Below, in pieces: positions 45,029-59,800 of a stretch of 64,000 bases of DNA. Each line of letters begins with the position of its first letter. Within the stretch, counting starts at the first letter, position 1. The notes under the pieces are model-generated. The model made no database searches. It was not told where the DNA came from and saw only the letters and a program-made list of their open reading frames with translations. The DNA lies in contig NZ_BAAAXV010000009.1 of assembly GCF_039535785.1 (NCBI RefSeq), forward strand, positions 1,178,001 through 1,242,000. The letters are read 5' to 3'. A program made the translations under genes and the position numbers. The DNA is from Nonomuraea helvata (GTDB taxonomy: Bacteria > Actinomycetota > Actinomycetes > Streptosporangiales > Streptosporangiaceae).

Positions 45029-46213
45029 TCACTCGGCGCGGAGGGCGATGACGGGGTCCAGTCTGCCCGCCCTCCGCGCCGGGGCCACGCCGAAGAACAC
45101 CCCGACGGCCGCCGACACCCCGAACGCCAGCGCGATCGACCACCACGTGATCGACGCGGGCACCTCCGTGAACGCCGCGATGGCCACCGACCCGCCCACC
45201 CCGAGCGCGATCCCGACGAACCCGCCGATCGTGGTCAGCAGCACCGCCTCGATGAGGAACTGGGCGAGGATGTCGCGCTGCCTGGCACCCAGCGCCTTGC
45301 GCAGCCCGATCTCGCGGGTGCGCTCGCGCACGCTGACCAGCATGATGTTCGACACCCCGACGCCGCCCACCAGCAGCGAGATGCCCGCGATGGCGGCCAG
45401 CACGCCGGTGAGCATGCCGAGCACGCTGCCGATCGTGCCGAGCAGCGCGGTCTGCGTGACCGCCGAGAACTGCTCGCCCGGATACCGCGCCCGCAGCGCC
45501 GCCGTCACCTTGTCCGAGAGCGGGTCGATCTCGTCGGGCCCGGACGCGCCGACCGCGAGCCCGTTGATCCGCTCGATCCCGAGCAGCCGCTGAGCCGTCG
45601 TCACCGGGATGTGGATCTCCTGGTCGCGCGAGAGCCCGAACGTCTGCCCGACCTCGGCGTACACGCCCACCACCCGGAACCTGGCCCCGGCCACCGTCAC
45701 CTGCCGCCCGATCGGGTCCAGGTCGCCGAACAGCCGGTCGGCCACCTGCGACCCCAGCACCGCCACCCGGCGCCGGGTGTCCACGTCGGTCTCGCTCAGC
45801 GGGCGCCCCTTGTCCAGGGGGCGGTCGAAGATGTTGACGAGGTTCTGGTCGGTGCCGATCACCGTGACGAACGCCTCCACCCTGCCCACGCGTACGGTCT
45901 CGCCCGACTGCAGCGAGACCGTCACCTTCGACGGGTCGCCCACCACCCGCCGGACGTAGGCGACGTCGGCCAGGCCGAGCTTGCTCTGCGTGGGGGCCGC
46001 GCCCAGGCTGATGCGGCCGGGTACGACGAGGATGATGTTCGTGCCGAGGCCCGAGATCTGCTTCTCGATCTCGTCCTTCGCGCCCGTGCCGATGGCCACC
46101 AGGATCACCACGGCGAGCACGCCGATGATCACACCGAGCATGGTCAGCGCACTGCGCAGCCGGTTCACGCGCAGCGCTTCCAGCGCCATCGTCAGCGCCT
46201 CGGCTGTGTTCAT
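45029..46213 (-). CDS. MacB-like ABC transporter permease
   Basis: A 394-residue protein with one N-terminal helix (RSALTMLGVIIGVLAVVILVAIGTG), a large outside domain (MacB_PCD) and three C-terminal helices in an FtsX fold; VRERTREIGLRKALGARQRDIL is the coupling segment to the ATPase. It forms, with the downstream-encoded ATPase (46272) and lipoprotein adaptor, a MacAB-type complex that moves substrates from the membrane outward. Substrate unknown. Confidence 0.92.
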   Translation of the reverse strand: MNTAEALTMALEALRVNRLRSALTMLGVIIGVLAVVILVAIGTGAKDEIEKQISGLGTNIILVVPGRISLGAAPTQSKLGLADVAYVRRVVGDPSKVTVSLQSGETVRVGRVEAFVTVIGTDQNLVNIFDRPLDKGRPLSETDVDTRRRVAVLGSQVADRLFGDLDPIGRQVTVAGARFRVVGVYAEVGQTFGLSRDQEIHIPVTTAQRLLGIERINGLAVGASGPDEIDPLSDKVTAALRARYPGEQFSAVTQTALLGTIGSVLGMLTGVLAAIAGISLLVGGVGVSNIMLVSVRERTREIGLRKALGARQRDILAQFLIEAVLLTTIGGFVGIALGVGGSVAIAAFTEVPASITWWSIALAFGVSAAVGVFFGVAPARRAGRLDPVIALRAE

Positions 46214-46271
46214 GGCCTCACTCCGTTCGGCGCGCTCGGTCGCTGGGGAGCCGCCGCCTTCCCTCGCGGTC

Positions 46272-46951
<680 letters not shown>

Positions 46952-46955
<4 letters not shown>

Positions 46956-48313
46956 GGCAGCCGCTGCCCTTGCCGTACGGAGTCCGCCCCCTTGACCACG
47001 ATCCGGTCACCCACGGACAGCCCGCTCAGCACCTCCACCACGGCGTCGCCCTGGGCCCCCAGCTTGACCACGCGCCGCTCGGCCACGCCGTTCCTGATCG
47101 CCCAGACGACGCTCTCGCGCCCGCTGGAGACGATGGCCGACGCGGGCGCCGAGACGGCGGACGGCGACTCGCGCACGGTCAGCCGTGTGACGGCGCTCAT
47201 GCCCGGCTTGGGCGTGGGCGCCTTGGAGCCGTCGTCGAAGGCGCCGGGGCCGAGCGTGAGCCGCACCGGGTAGCTGACCCCGCCCGTGGTGCCCTCCATG
47301 GGGGTGACGCCGATGCCGGTCACCACGGCCGTGTACGTGGCGCCGGGCACCGCGTCCAGCTCCACGGCGGCCCGCACCCCCTTCTTGACCAGCAGGACGT
47401 CCGTCTCGTCCACGTCGGCGTCCAGGGTGAGCCTGGAGACGTCGGTGACGGTGACGAGCGAGTCGCCCGCCGAGACGGGGACGCCCGTCGCGACCGGGCT
47501 GCCGGACGCCGAGCCCGTCGAGGGCAGGGACGGCAGCTGCTGACCGCCGCCGGGGAGCTGGCTGAGCAGCCCTTCCACGCCGCTCGGCATCCCGCCACCG
47601 CCCGAGGCGCGACCGAGCGTGACGACGCCGGCGAACGGCGCCTTGATCGTGAGCGACTTGACCGTGCTCTCCGCCGCCTTGAGCGCGGCCTTGGCCTGCG
47701 ACTTCGACGCGGCCTGCAGCGAGGCCATCGAGCCGGCCAGGCCGCTGGTCACGCCGGACAGCATCCCGCTGATCGAGCGGTTGAGCTGCGCGGTGATCGA
47801 GGCCAGTGCCCTGGTCTGCGCCTTGTGCTGGGCCTGCGCCAGGTCGATGGCGTTCAGGAGCTGCCTGCGCACCCCGGCGTCCGCGACCTTCCTGGCCTCC
47901 TTGCGGGCCTTGGCGAAGTGGGCGGTCACCTTGCGGTCGAACGAGCCGGTGTCGAACGCCGGCAGCCGCACGGCGGGGGTGGCGAAGCCCACGGGCGTGG
48001 CCGCCTTGGAGGCCTGGCGGGCCTGCTTGAGCCGGCTCTGGGCCTCGGGCGAACTGATCCTGGCCAGGATCTCGCCCTTGCGCACGTGGTCGCCCTCGCG
48101 GACGTACAGCTTGGCGATCGTGCCCTGGGCGGGCGAGCGCAGGGTCGCGGAGGCACGCGCGCCGATCGTGGCGGGGGCCTCGACGACCTCGGTGACCGGG
48201 CCCCGCCTGACCTCGCCGACCTGGACGTTCGGCGGTTGCTCCGAGGTGCAGCCGGTCAGTGCGAAAAAGACGAGCAGCGGCGCGATGCCGCGACGTAACG
48301 TCACCCGACCCAT
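46952..48313 (-). CDS. MacA-like adaptor lipoprotein (HlyD/RND adaptor family)
   Basis: A 453-residue periplasmic-adaptor-type protein. A lipoprotein signal peptide ends in FALTGC (Cys near residue 22). Barrel and lipoyl segments (GTIAKLYVREGDHVRKGEILARI and APFAGVVTLGR) flank a long Ala-rich coiled-coil hairpin (residues about 100-220). A Gly/Ser/Pro insert near 235-275 separates the lipoyl halves. In a Gram-positive it likely links the exporter to the cell wall. Confidence 0.9.
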
Positions 48314-48338
48314 CGTAGGAGCGGGGCCGTCCGGCCTC

Positions 48339-49133
48339 TCAGCCGGAGGCGAGCTGGCGCCCCCGGTCTCGGGCGGCCTCGATGGCGGCCAGGAACGCGG
48401 CCCGCACGCTGTGCCGTTCGAGCTCGGCGATGGCGGCGATCGTCGTGCCGCCCGGCGAGGTGACGGCCTCGCGCAGGATCACCGGGTGCTCACCCGAGTC
48501 GCGCAGCATCACGGCGGCCCCGACGATGGACTGGATGACCATGTCGAGCGCGGCGGCCCGCGGCATGCCGAGCAGGATGCCCGCGTCGACCATGGCCTCG
48601 ACCAGGTAGAAGAAGTAGGCGGGGCCGCTGCCGGAGAGCGCGGTGGCGGCGTCCTGCTGGGACTCGGGGATGCGCAGCACCTTGCCGACCGGGCTGAGCA
48701 GGCCCTCGGTGAGCTCGAGGTGCTCCTCGCCCGCGTGGGCGCCCGCCGAGATCACGCTCATCGCCTCGTCGAACCTGATCGGCGTGTTGGACATCACCCG
48801 CACCACGGGCACGTCCACGCCGAGCCGCTGCTCCACGAACGACGTCGTGATGCCGGCCGCGGCCGTGATCACCAGGCGGTCGGCGGGCACGTACGGAGCG
48901 ATCTCGGCCAGCAGTGTGGCCATGTCCTGCGGCTTGACGGCCAGGACGAGCGTGTCCGCGACCTTGGCGGCCTCGGAGTTGGAGACGGTGCGCACGCCGT
49001 ACGTCTCGCGCAGCGCCTGCGCCCGCTCGGCCCTGCGGGTGGTCGCCATGATGTCGTCCGGCTTGAACCCGGCGCGCAGCAGCCCGGACAGCAGGGCCTC
49101 GCCCATCTTTCCCGTGCCCAGAATCGCAATCAC
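48339..49133 (-). CDS. proC: pyrroline-5-carboxylate reductase
   Basis: A 264-residue enzyme for the last step of proline synthesis. The NAD(P)-binding AILGTGKMGEALLSGL at the start, the SGSGPAYFFYLVEAM dimer helix and TSPGGTT near the C-terminus are characteristic. It starts at GTG 49133, nine bases past the proline dehydrogenase stop on the same strand, so synthesis and breakdown genes share a transcript. Confidence 0.95.
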   Translation of the reverse strand: MIAILGTGKMGEALLSGLLRAGFKPDDIMATTRRAERAQALRETYGVRTVSNSEAAKVADTLVLAVKPQDMATLLAEIAPYVPADRLVITAAAGITTSFVEQRLGVDVPVVRVMSNTPIRFDEAMSVISAGAHAGEEHLELTEGLLSPVGKVLRIPESQQDAATALSGSGPAYFFYLVEAMVDAGILLGMPRAAALDMVIQSIVGAAVMLRDSGEHPVILREAVTSPGGTTIAAIAELERHSVRAAFLAAIEAARDRGRQLASG

Positions 49134-49142
49134 GTCAGCAGC

Positions 49143-50033
49143 CTATCGTCGCGACAGCAGTGACCTGAGGAAGAAGGCCAGGTTGCGGGGGCGCTCGGCC
49201 AGGCGGCGCATGAGGTAGGCGTACCAGTCGGAGCCGTAGGGGACGTAGACGCGCATCCTCGCGCCTTGCCCCGCGAGGCGTAGCTGCTCGTCGGGGCGCA
49301 CGCCGTACAGCATCTGGTGCTCGTAGCCGGTCACGTCGCGGCCCTCGAGCACGGCCAGCGTGGAGGCGATGCGGACCATCCTGGGGTCGTGGGTGGCGAC
49401 CATGGGGTAGGCGGTGCCCGCCATCAGGATCCGCAGGCACCGTACGAACGAGCGGTCGATGTCGGCGGGCCTGGTGTAGGCCCCCGGAGCGGTGTACGCG
49501 CCCTTGCACAGGCGCACGCGGGCCCCGGCGAGGCTCTCGCAGCGCTCCAGCGCCTCCGGCAGGTACGCCTGGACCACCACCCCCACGTCGGGATGGTCAC
49601 CGCGCAGGGCGGTGTGCACGGAGTGGAGGCCGCTGATCGTGTCGTGCTCCTCGGCGTCGAGCGTCACCGTGACGTCCCTGGCCGCGGCGGCCCGGCAGAT
49701 CGCGGCGGCGTGGTCGAGCGCGAGCCCCTCCGACAGCCGCAGGCCGAGCGCGGTGAGCTTGACCGACACGTCGGCGCCCGCGGGCAGCAGGCCGAGCAGC
49801 CGCAGGTATTCGGCGACCGCCGCCTCGGCCTGCGCCTGTTCCGTCACCTCCTCGCCGAGATGGTCCACGGTGACGAGCAGCCCCTTGCGGGTCAGCTCGC
49901 CGATCACGGCGCCTACGTCGTCCGCGACATAGCGCCTGACCACGTCGGCGGTCAGCCGGGAGGTGGAGATGACGCGCTCGGCGCGTTCGCTCTTGGAGAC
50001 TGCGAGGAGAGCCTGACGGAGCACGCGAACCAC
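49143..50033 (-). CDS. proline dehydrogenase
   Basis: A 296-residue monofunctional FAD-dependent proline dehydrogenase (PutA PRODH domain). Conserved barrel segments are visible: DVSVKLTALG, TLDAEEHDT, VVVQAYLPEAL, VRLCKGAYTAPG, ATHDPRM, and the substrate-binding VPYGSDWYAYLMRRLAERP at the end. It oxidises proline and gives electrons to the quinone pool. No fused P5C dehydrogenase is present. Confidence 0.95.
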   Translation of the reverse strand: MVRVLRQALLAVSKSERAERVISTSRLTADVVRRYVADDVGAVIGELTRKGLLVTVDHLGEEVTEQAQAEAAVAEYLRLLGLLPAGADVSVKLTALGLRLSEGLALDHAAAICRAAAARDVTVTLDAEEHDTISGLHSVHTALRGDHPDVGVVVQAYLPEALERCESLAGARVRLCKGAYTAPGAYTRPADIDRSFVRCLRILMAGTAYPMVATHDPRMVRIASTLAVLEGRDVTGYEHQMLYGVRPDEQLRLAGQGARMRVYVPYGSDWYAYLMRRLAERPRNLAFFLRSLLSRR

Positions 50034-50083
50034 ACTAATCTCCGCCGGATGAACCGGGGACCCGCCCTATCCGTCGAATAGGT

Positions 50084-50536
50084 ATGCGTGCAATGACAGC
50101 GACTGCACTGGCCGGATGTCTCGTGCTCGCGGCGGGCTGCGGCGCGGCCCCGCCCGCCCGGCAAGGCGCCTCCACCGTCCCGCAGCAGCCACCCGTCGTG
50201 ACGAACCCGGTCACCACCACCCCCACGAAGGGACCGGAGGTCACCAAACCGACCGGCAACGCGATCAACGTCCACAAGGTCCGATGGACCAAGGCCAAGC
50301 CGGTGGCCAAGGGCAGGCAGATCCAGCTCACCTGGTGGTCCGGCGTCGCCCCGTGCACGGTACTCGACCGGGTCAAGGTGAAGGAGACGGCCAAGCGCGT
50401 CACGATCACCCTGTACGAGGGCACCTCGCCCAAGGCCAGGAACGTGTCCTGCATCATGATCGCGATCCAGAAGACCACGACGGTCAAGCTCAAGCAGCCG
50501 ATCGGCAAACGCAAGATTGTGGACGGCGCAAAATAG
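50084..50536 (+). CDS. putative lipoprotein of unknown function
   Basis: A 150-residue protein with a lipobox in the N-terminus (MRAMTATALAGCLVLAAGCG; the Cys near residue 19 fits lipidation), followed by a Pro/Thr linker and a basic beta-rich domain with two cysteines (APCTVLDRVKVKETAKRVTITLYEG, VSCIMIAIQ). No family recognised. It is divergent from proline dehydrogenase. Confidence 0.65.
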   Translation: MRAMTATALAGCLVLAAGCGAAPPARQGASTVPQQPPVVTNPVTTTPTKGPEVTKPTGNAINVHKVRWTKAKPVAKGRQIQLTWWSGVAPCTVLDRVKVKETAKRVTITLYEGTSPKARNVSCIMIAIQKTTTVKLKQPIGKRKIVDGAK

Positions 50537-50654
50537 CGTGTCCAAAACTGAACATCCCCGGTGACAAATGATCGATTTGGAGCGATACATCGATCAAGCA
50601 CCAAGGGCGCGGGGGCCTCGAGGGTGACGCTGCGCACCGCTGGGGGGGTCCGCA

Positions 50655-50873
50655 TTGTGGGCCAACGCCGACGACAACCACCCCTACACCGAGATCGTCA
50701 CCGGCACCGACCAAGGACTCCTCGGCACCGCGAGCCTGCCGCTCAACCCCCTCCGCATCGGCGGCAGCAGCCTGTGGGGCGAATACTGCAACGGCCTCAT
50801 CGACGACGTCCGCATCTACAACCGCGCACTCACCCCGCCGAGATCCAGAGCGACATGAACGCGCCCGTCAGCT
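50655..50873 (+). pseudogene. remnant of a LamG-domain secreted protein
   Basis: The segment reads WANADDNHPYTEIVTGTDQG then LRIGGSSLWGEYCNGL and IDDVRIYNRALT, the end of a LamG/concanavalin-like domain. The frame then breaks: after RALT one base is missing in ACCCCGCCGAG, and the homologous ending PAEIQSDMNAPVS continues in another frame to 50875. An in-frame stop lies at 50625, so it lacks the N-terminal part and signal peptide. It is probably a decayed fragment of a lectin-type gene. Confidence 0.65.
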
Positions 50874-50992
50874 GAGAGCCCGCCCGCCCGCGTGGACCCC
50901 GGCGCGCGCCCACCGCGCCGGGGTCCACTCCTGTGCCAGGAACCTTCCCGGAAGTCGCCGCCGTTGGAGGGAATGCCGGCGCGCTCACGAGG

Positions 50993-52956
<1,964 letters not shown>

Positions 52957-52957
<1 letters not shown>

Positions 52958-53553
52958 TGCCGCCGCGTGAAAACGGGCAAGAGCAGCCGGTGATCCGCGA
53001 CAGCCGCAAGATCGACCCGGAGACGGGGCAGGTCAGGGACGCCTCCGCCGCCGAGCAGGCGGCAGAGCAGCCGCCCGCGCCGGCCGCCGCCAACGGCGAG
53101 CTGGAGGCCCAGCTCGCCGAGCGGACCGCCGACCTGCAGCGACTCCAGGCCGAATATGTGAACTACCGCAGGCGGGTCGAGCGCGACCGTGCCGCGGTCA
53201 GGGAGCAGGCGGTCGCGGGCGCGCTGGCGGATCTGCTGCCCGTACTCGACGACATCGGCAGGGCCCGCGACCACGGCGAGCTGACCGGTGGCTTCGCGAA
53301 GGTGGCGGAGTCGCTGGAGTCGGCGCTCACCAAGCTGGGCCTCAGCTCCTTCGGGCAGAAGGGCGAGCCGTTCGACCCGACCGTCCACGAGGCGCTGATG
53401 CACAGCTACTCGTCCGACGTGACGGAGCCGACCGCGGTCGAGGTGCTGCAGCCCGGATACCGCTTGGGTGACAGGGTGCTGCGTCCGGCGCGGGTGGCGG
53501 TCGCGGAGCCCGGGGACGCCACTCCCGCGTCCAATGACGACGACGAAAACTGA
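52957..53553 (+). CDS. grpE: nucleotide exchange factor GrpE
   Basis: A 198-residue DnaK exchange factor with a long N-terminal coiled coil (ELEAQLAERTADLQRLQAEYVNYRRRV) and a C-terminal wing (PFDPTVHEALM, PGYRLGDRVLRPARV). ATG 52957 overlaps the dnaK stop; GTG 52954 is an alternative. Coupled translation sets the DnaK/GrpE ratio. Confidence 0.96.
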
Positions 53554-53574
53554 CACGAGGACGAAGGGCCGTAG

Positions 53575-54753
53575 ATGAGCACCAAGGACTACCTGGAGAA
53601 GGACTACTACGCCGTCCTTGGTGTGCCCAAGACCGCCACCGCCGATGAGATCAAGAAGGCTTATCGGAAGCTGGCCAGGCAGTACCACCCCGACAGCAAC
53701 CAGGGCGACCCGACCAAAGAGGCCAAGTTCAAGGAGGTCTCCGAGGCGTACGACGTCCTGTCCGACACCAAGCGCCGCAAGGAGTACGACGAGGCGCGGA
53801 CGTTGTTCGGGTCCGGGGTGGGCGGCCAGCGTCCCGGTGCCGGCGGTTTCTCGTTCGACTTCGGCGACCTGTTCGGCGGCACCGGGCAGGGCACCGGCGG
53901 CGGCGGTGCGGGCGAGCGGCTCGGCGACCTGTTCGGCGGGCTGTTCAACCGGGGCGGCGGCGCCGGCCGCACCACCACCACGACCAGGCCGAGGCGCGGC
54001 CAGGACGTCGAGTCCGAGGTCACGCTGACGTTCACCGAAGCGGCCGAGGGCAGCACGGTGTCGCTCAGGCTGACCAGCTCGGCCGCCTGCGCCGCGTGCA
54101 CCGGCACCGGCGCCAGGGCGGGCACGACCCCCAGGGTCTGCCCCACCTGTGACGGCACCGGCGCGGCCAGCCGCAACCTGGGCAACTTCGCCTTCTCCGA
54201 GCCCTGCCGCGACTGCAAGGGCCGCGGGCTGATCGTGGACGACCCCTGCCCCGTGTGCGAGGGCAGCGGCCGGGCCAAGAGCACCCGCACCATCCAGGCC
54301 CGCATCCCCGCCGGCGTCGCCGACGGTCAGCGGGTCAAGCTCAAGGCCAAGGGGGCGCCGGGCGAGAACGGCGGCCCCGCGGGCGACCTCTACATCCTGA
54401 CGCACGTCAAGCCGCACGCCGTCTTCGGCAGGTCGGGCGAGAACCTGACGATCACGGTGCCGGTGACGTTCACCGAGGCCGCGCTCGGCGCGGAGATCAA
54501 GGTGCCGATCCTCAAGGGCATGCCTGTCACGCTGCGCATCCCCGCGGGCACGCCCAACGGGCGCACGTTCCGCGTGCGCGGCAGGGGCGTCACCCGTAAA
54601 GACGGCACCAAGGGCGACCTGCTCGCCACCGTCGAGGTCGTGGTACCGAAGACGCTCGACGACAAGTCACGCGAGCTCCTCAGCGAGTTCAACACCGCGA
54701 CCGCGGGTGAGGACCCGCGCGCTGAGCTGATTCAGCGAGCCAGAAGCGAGTAG
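53575..54753 (+). CDS. dnaJ: chaperone DnaJ
   Basis: A 392-residue J-protein. The J domain has the HPD tripeptide ([10 protein letters not shown]); a Gly/Phe-rich stretch follows, then the zinc-finger cysteines ([34 protein letters not shown]) and two C-terminal beta domains. It is the actinobacterial DnaJ1 type in the HspR operon. It starts 22 bases after grpE. Confidence 0.97.
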   Translation: MSTKDYLEKDYYAVLGVPKTATADEIKKAYRKLARQYHPDSNQGDPTKEAKFKEVSEAYDVLSDTKRRKEYDEARTLFGSGVGGQRPGAGGFSFDFGDLFGGTGQGTGGGGAGERLGDLFGGLFNRGGGAGRTTTTTRPRRGQDVESEVTLTFTEAAEGSTVSLRLTSSAACAACTGTGARAGTTPRVCPTCDGTGAASRNLGNFAFSEPCRDCKGRGLIVDDPCPVCEGSGRAKSTRTIQARIPAGVADGQRVKLKAKGAPGENGGPAGDLYILTHVKPHAVFGRSGENLTITVPVTFTEAALGAEIKVPILKGMPVTLRIPAGTPNGRTFRVRGRGVTRKDGTKGDLLATVEVVVPKTLDDKSRELLSEFNTATAGEDPRAELIQRARSE

Positions 54754-54756
54754 CCG

Positions 54757-55107
54757 ATGGACGCCAACTACTTCGACCTGTCAGACGACACACCCGTCTA
54801 TGTGATCTCGGTGGCCGCGCAGCTGTCGGGGCTGCACCCGCAGACCCTGCGCCAGTACGACCGGCTCGGCCTGGTCAGCCCAGGCCGCACGGCGGGGCGC
54901 GGCCGCCTCTACTCCACAAGAGACATCATCCAGCTCCGCGAGGTGCAGCGGCTCTCCCAGGAGGAGGGCATCAACCTCGCGGGCATCAAGCGGATACTCG
55001 AGCTCGAGAACGAAGCTCTGCGGCTGCGTGAGGAGGTTCACCGCCTGCGCGCCGAGATGCGCATGGTCAGAGCGCTGATCCGCTACGAGCTGCCACCGGG
55101 GGCCTAG
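54757..55107 (+). CDS. hspR: heat shock repressor HspR
   Basis: A 116-residue MerR-family repressor: [40 protein letters not shown] is the HTH plus wing, followed by a dimerising coiled coil ([20 protein letters not shown]). It represses this operon through the HAIR elements at 50993-51064 with DnaK as corepressor. It sits three bases after dnaJ. Confidence 0.97.
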   Translation: MDANYFDLSDDTPVYVISVAAQLSGLHPQTLRQYDRLGLVSPGRTAGRGRLYSTRDIIQLREVQRLSQEEGINLAGIKRILELENEALRLREEVHRLRAEMRMVRALIRYELPPGA

Positions 55108-55112
55108 AAAGA

Positions 55113-57683
<2,571 letters not shown>

Positions 57684-57693
57684 CCACCTTGCG

Positions 57694-57725
57694 GGAGCCC
57701 GGGACCCTCGCGGTCTACGGGCTCC
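57694..57725 (+). terminator. stem-loop after clpB
   Basis: GGAGCCCG pairs with CGGGCTCC, with an inner GACC/GGTC pairing, forming a long GC stem 11 bases past the clpB stop. Although it lacks a T-run, it is the likely end of the chaperone operon. Confidence 0.6.
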
Positions 57726-57864
57726 TCGCGTGTCATGGCTCGGTCATCCCCTCTTACCTTCGGTAAGGTCCGGTCCACTCTTCGGACAAGCCGCACTCCC
57801 GCGGCCGGATGTGTGACTACGTTCAGCGTTCGTCAGATCACCGAACTCGATCAGGGGACCTGAA

Positions 57865-58533
57865 GTGTCATCTCAGAAGATCCGGAGCATCATCGCGGTG
57901 GCCACGCTGACCGCGGGCGTCACCTGGCTGGCTGCGGCCCCCTCGACGGCGGACACCTGCAAGGGCACCCGGGTGACGGCCCGGACGACCGCCTCGTACT
58001 GCGGCACGCACATCGCGGCCGACGACACCCTCGGCGGCGGCAGCACGGCCGCCGACGAGAGCGAGAAGCTGGCCATGGCGGCCGGGGCGATGGCCGCGCA
58101 GCTCGGCCTGACCGGGCTCGCGACCGCGCGCGAGGCGCTGGGCGCGGCCGACATGGGCGGGCTGGCGGCGACCTGGGGCATGCCCTCCCCCGCGCTGCTC
58201 CCCGAGGTGCCCGAATCGCTGGAGATGCGGGATCTGGCCACCATGGCGCGGGTCCCCGCGCTGCCCGCCCTGCCCGAGGTGCCGTCGAAGCCGCTGGAGG
58301 TCAAGCTGCCCGAGCTGTCGCTCGGCAACGGCCCCTCCCACAACCGTTTCGCGGGCTCCGGCACCAAGCCGCCGACGAACCTGGCCAGGCCCGTGCAGGA
58401 GGTCAGGGCCGAGGTGGTCGACGGCCTGCTGCCCGAGACGGTGGAGAACCTCCAAGAGGCCTCGGTGCTGGCGGGCGGCCAGACCGCGGTGGCGGGCTTC
58501 TCCGGGCTGGCGCCGCAGCTGGGGCTGCGCTGA
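57865..58533 (+). CDS. secreted hypothetical protein
   Basis: A 222-residue protein with a Sec-type signal (IRSIIAVATLTAGVTWLAAA, cleavage near residue 30), one cysteine pair in the mature N-terminus (DTCKGTRV and SYCGTH), and a Leu/Pro/Ala-rich remainder with repeated LPxxPEVP-like segments (PALLPEVPESLEMRDL, PALPALPEVPSKPLEV). No known family. GTG 57865 follows GGGGACCTGAA. It ends just before a very strong hairpin. Confidence 0.65.
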   Translation: MSSQKIRSIIAVATLTAGVTWLAAAPSTADTCKGTRVTARTTASYCGTHIAADDTLGGGSTAADESEKLAMAAGAMAAQLGLTGLATAREALGAADMGGLAATWGMPSPALLPEVPESLEMRDLATMARVPALPALPEVPSKPLEVKLPELSLGNGPSHNRFAGSGTKPPTNLARPVQEVRAEVVDGLLPETVENLQEASVLAGGQTAVAGFSGLAPQLGLR

Positions 58534-58585
58534 GCCACCTTGTCCGGGCGCTGATCGTGCCTGCCGCGCCCGGCATCCCCTAACC

Positions 58586-58621
58586 GAAGAGGCCGCGGCC
58601 ACCCGCGGCCGCGGCCTCTTC
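58586..58621 (+). terminator. strong stem-loop after the secreted protein gene
   Basis: A perfect 15-bp stem: GAAGAGGCCGCGGCC pairs with GGCCGCGGCCTCTTC around a 6-base loop, 52 bases after the stop at 58533. It is the strongest intrinsic-type terminator in the window and could serve both strands. Confidence 0.7.
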
Positions 58622-58776
58622 GCCCCTGCTGCCTCGCGGTGGCGGGCCACGGCAGTCAGCGGTCGAGCCGCCCCGAGGCAGGCTTGTCCCGGGACCTGGC
58701 CCCGCCGTGCGACGTAGCCCTCAGGTCAGAAGGCAGTGCCGTCGGCGACGGCGCCGAGTCCCGGCGTCGGCCGGGC

Positions 58777-59307
58777 TCAGTGGACGAGCTCGTCCAGTTC
58801 GTCCTCAGGCAGCCCGAGATCGACCCGGATGCGGTAGCGGGTACGGAGGACCGCCACCTGCTCAGGGTCGTTCTCGTCGCATCCCAGGGCCGCCTGGGTG
58901 GCCCATTCGAGCCCTCCCTGGAGGTCCCCGTAGGCGACCAGCGTCTCGGCGATCGTGTGAGCGGTCGCCGTGGAGACGCCGCCCTCCGCGCGTATCGTCT
59001 CGATGACCTCCCTGGCCTCATCGGGCTGGTCGAGCTCGAAGAGCGTGTCTGCGATGCCGGCACGCGGGTCGAAGCCCGCCTCGCCGCCGTCCTCGACCGC
59101 GAGCTGGAAACACTCCATAGCCCGCGCCGGCTGGCCGGCCGCTCGCCATTCCTCGGCGGCGAGGACCAGGATGGACGCCCGGGAGACGTCGCCGGACGAA
59201 TAGCCCAGCGCGACGTCGTATAGCCGACTGGCCAGGGAACTGTGGTCGTCGGCCAGTAGGGCCTGCTCAAGCAGACGATCAAGGTGCTCACGGGTCACAT
59301 GCGCCAC
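58777..59307 (-). CDS. tetratricopeptide-like hypothetical protein
   Basis: A 176-residue all-helical acidic protein, with helix-turn-helix pairs resembling TPR units (WRAAGQPARAMECFQLAVEDG, ADTLFELDQPDEAREVIETI, AYGDLQGGLEWATQA). It has no enzyme motif; a scaffold role is likely. The start may be GTG 59307 or GTG 59298. Function unknown; conserved in actinobacteria. Confidence 0.65.
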   Translation of the reverse strand: MAHVTREHLDRLLEQALLADDHSSLASRLYDVALGYSSGDVSRASILVLAAEEWRAAGQPARAMECFQLAVEDGGEAGFDPRAGIADTLFELDQPDEAREVIETIRAEGGVSTATAHTIAETLVAYGDLQGGLEWATQAALGCDENDPEQVAVLRTRYRIRVDLGLPEDELDELVH

Positions 59308-59473
59308 ACCGCGAGACTACCGAGCCGCTCGGCCCTTTGCCCGGTCAATGCGCATCGCCGGTCAGACACAAATTCGGTAACCCCCCGTCCATCAGTGTTC
59401 ACATTGAGCGTGTCTATGCAGGTGGCAGGGCATATACGAGTCGCTTTGCTGCTACGCGAGCAAGGGGGCTGTG

Positions 59474-59800
59474 ATGGGCATGTCCAAGCAGACGACCTTC
59501 ACCCTGGCCTGTGTCGTGGTGTTGTCGGCCCTTCTTCCCGGCGTGGCGGGCTATCTGTCGGCCCGCCTCGAGGCCCTCGAAGCAGCCGAGCGGAACCTCC
59601 AGGCCCTGGAGGCCAGACTCCATGTGCGCGAGGCGAGAGACACCCGCCCGGTCTCGTTCCCCGGCGGGCCATGCCTGCGAACGCCGGCCACCCCGCGCTT
59701 CCAGCAGGTGCCCGCGATCGCCCTCGGCGGGTACGGGAAGCGCCTGCCGGACTGGCTGGCCGGGCTGCTCAGGGAAGTCGGACGCTCCGCGCGGGACTAG
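59474..59800 (+). CDS. small single-helix membrane protein of unknown function
   Basis: A 108-residue protein with a hydrophobic segment at residues 8-24 (FTLACVVVLSALLPGVAGYL), a short coiled coil (RLEALEAAERNLQALEARL) and a Pro-rich C-terminus with one Cys. The first segment may be an anchor or signal. It overlaps the end of the convergent TetR gene by 32 bases. No recognised family. Confidence 0.5.
   Translation: MGMSKQTTFTLACVVVLSALLPGVAGYLSARLEALEAAERNLQALEARLHVREARDTRPVSFPGGPCLRTPATPRFQQVPAIALGGYGKRLPDWLAGLLREVGRSARD

Noticed and set aside
58639-59223. Plus-strand gene opposite the TPR-like gene
   Set aside because: Composition and lack of a ribosome site indicate an antisense shadow.
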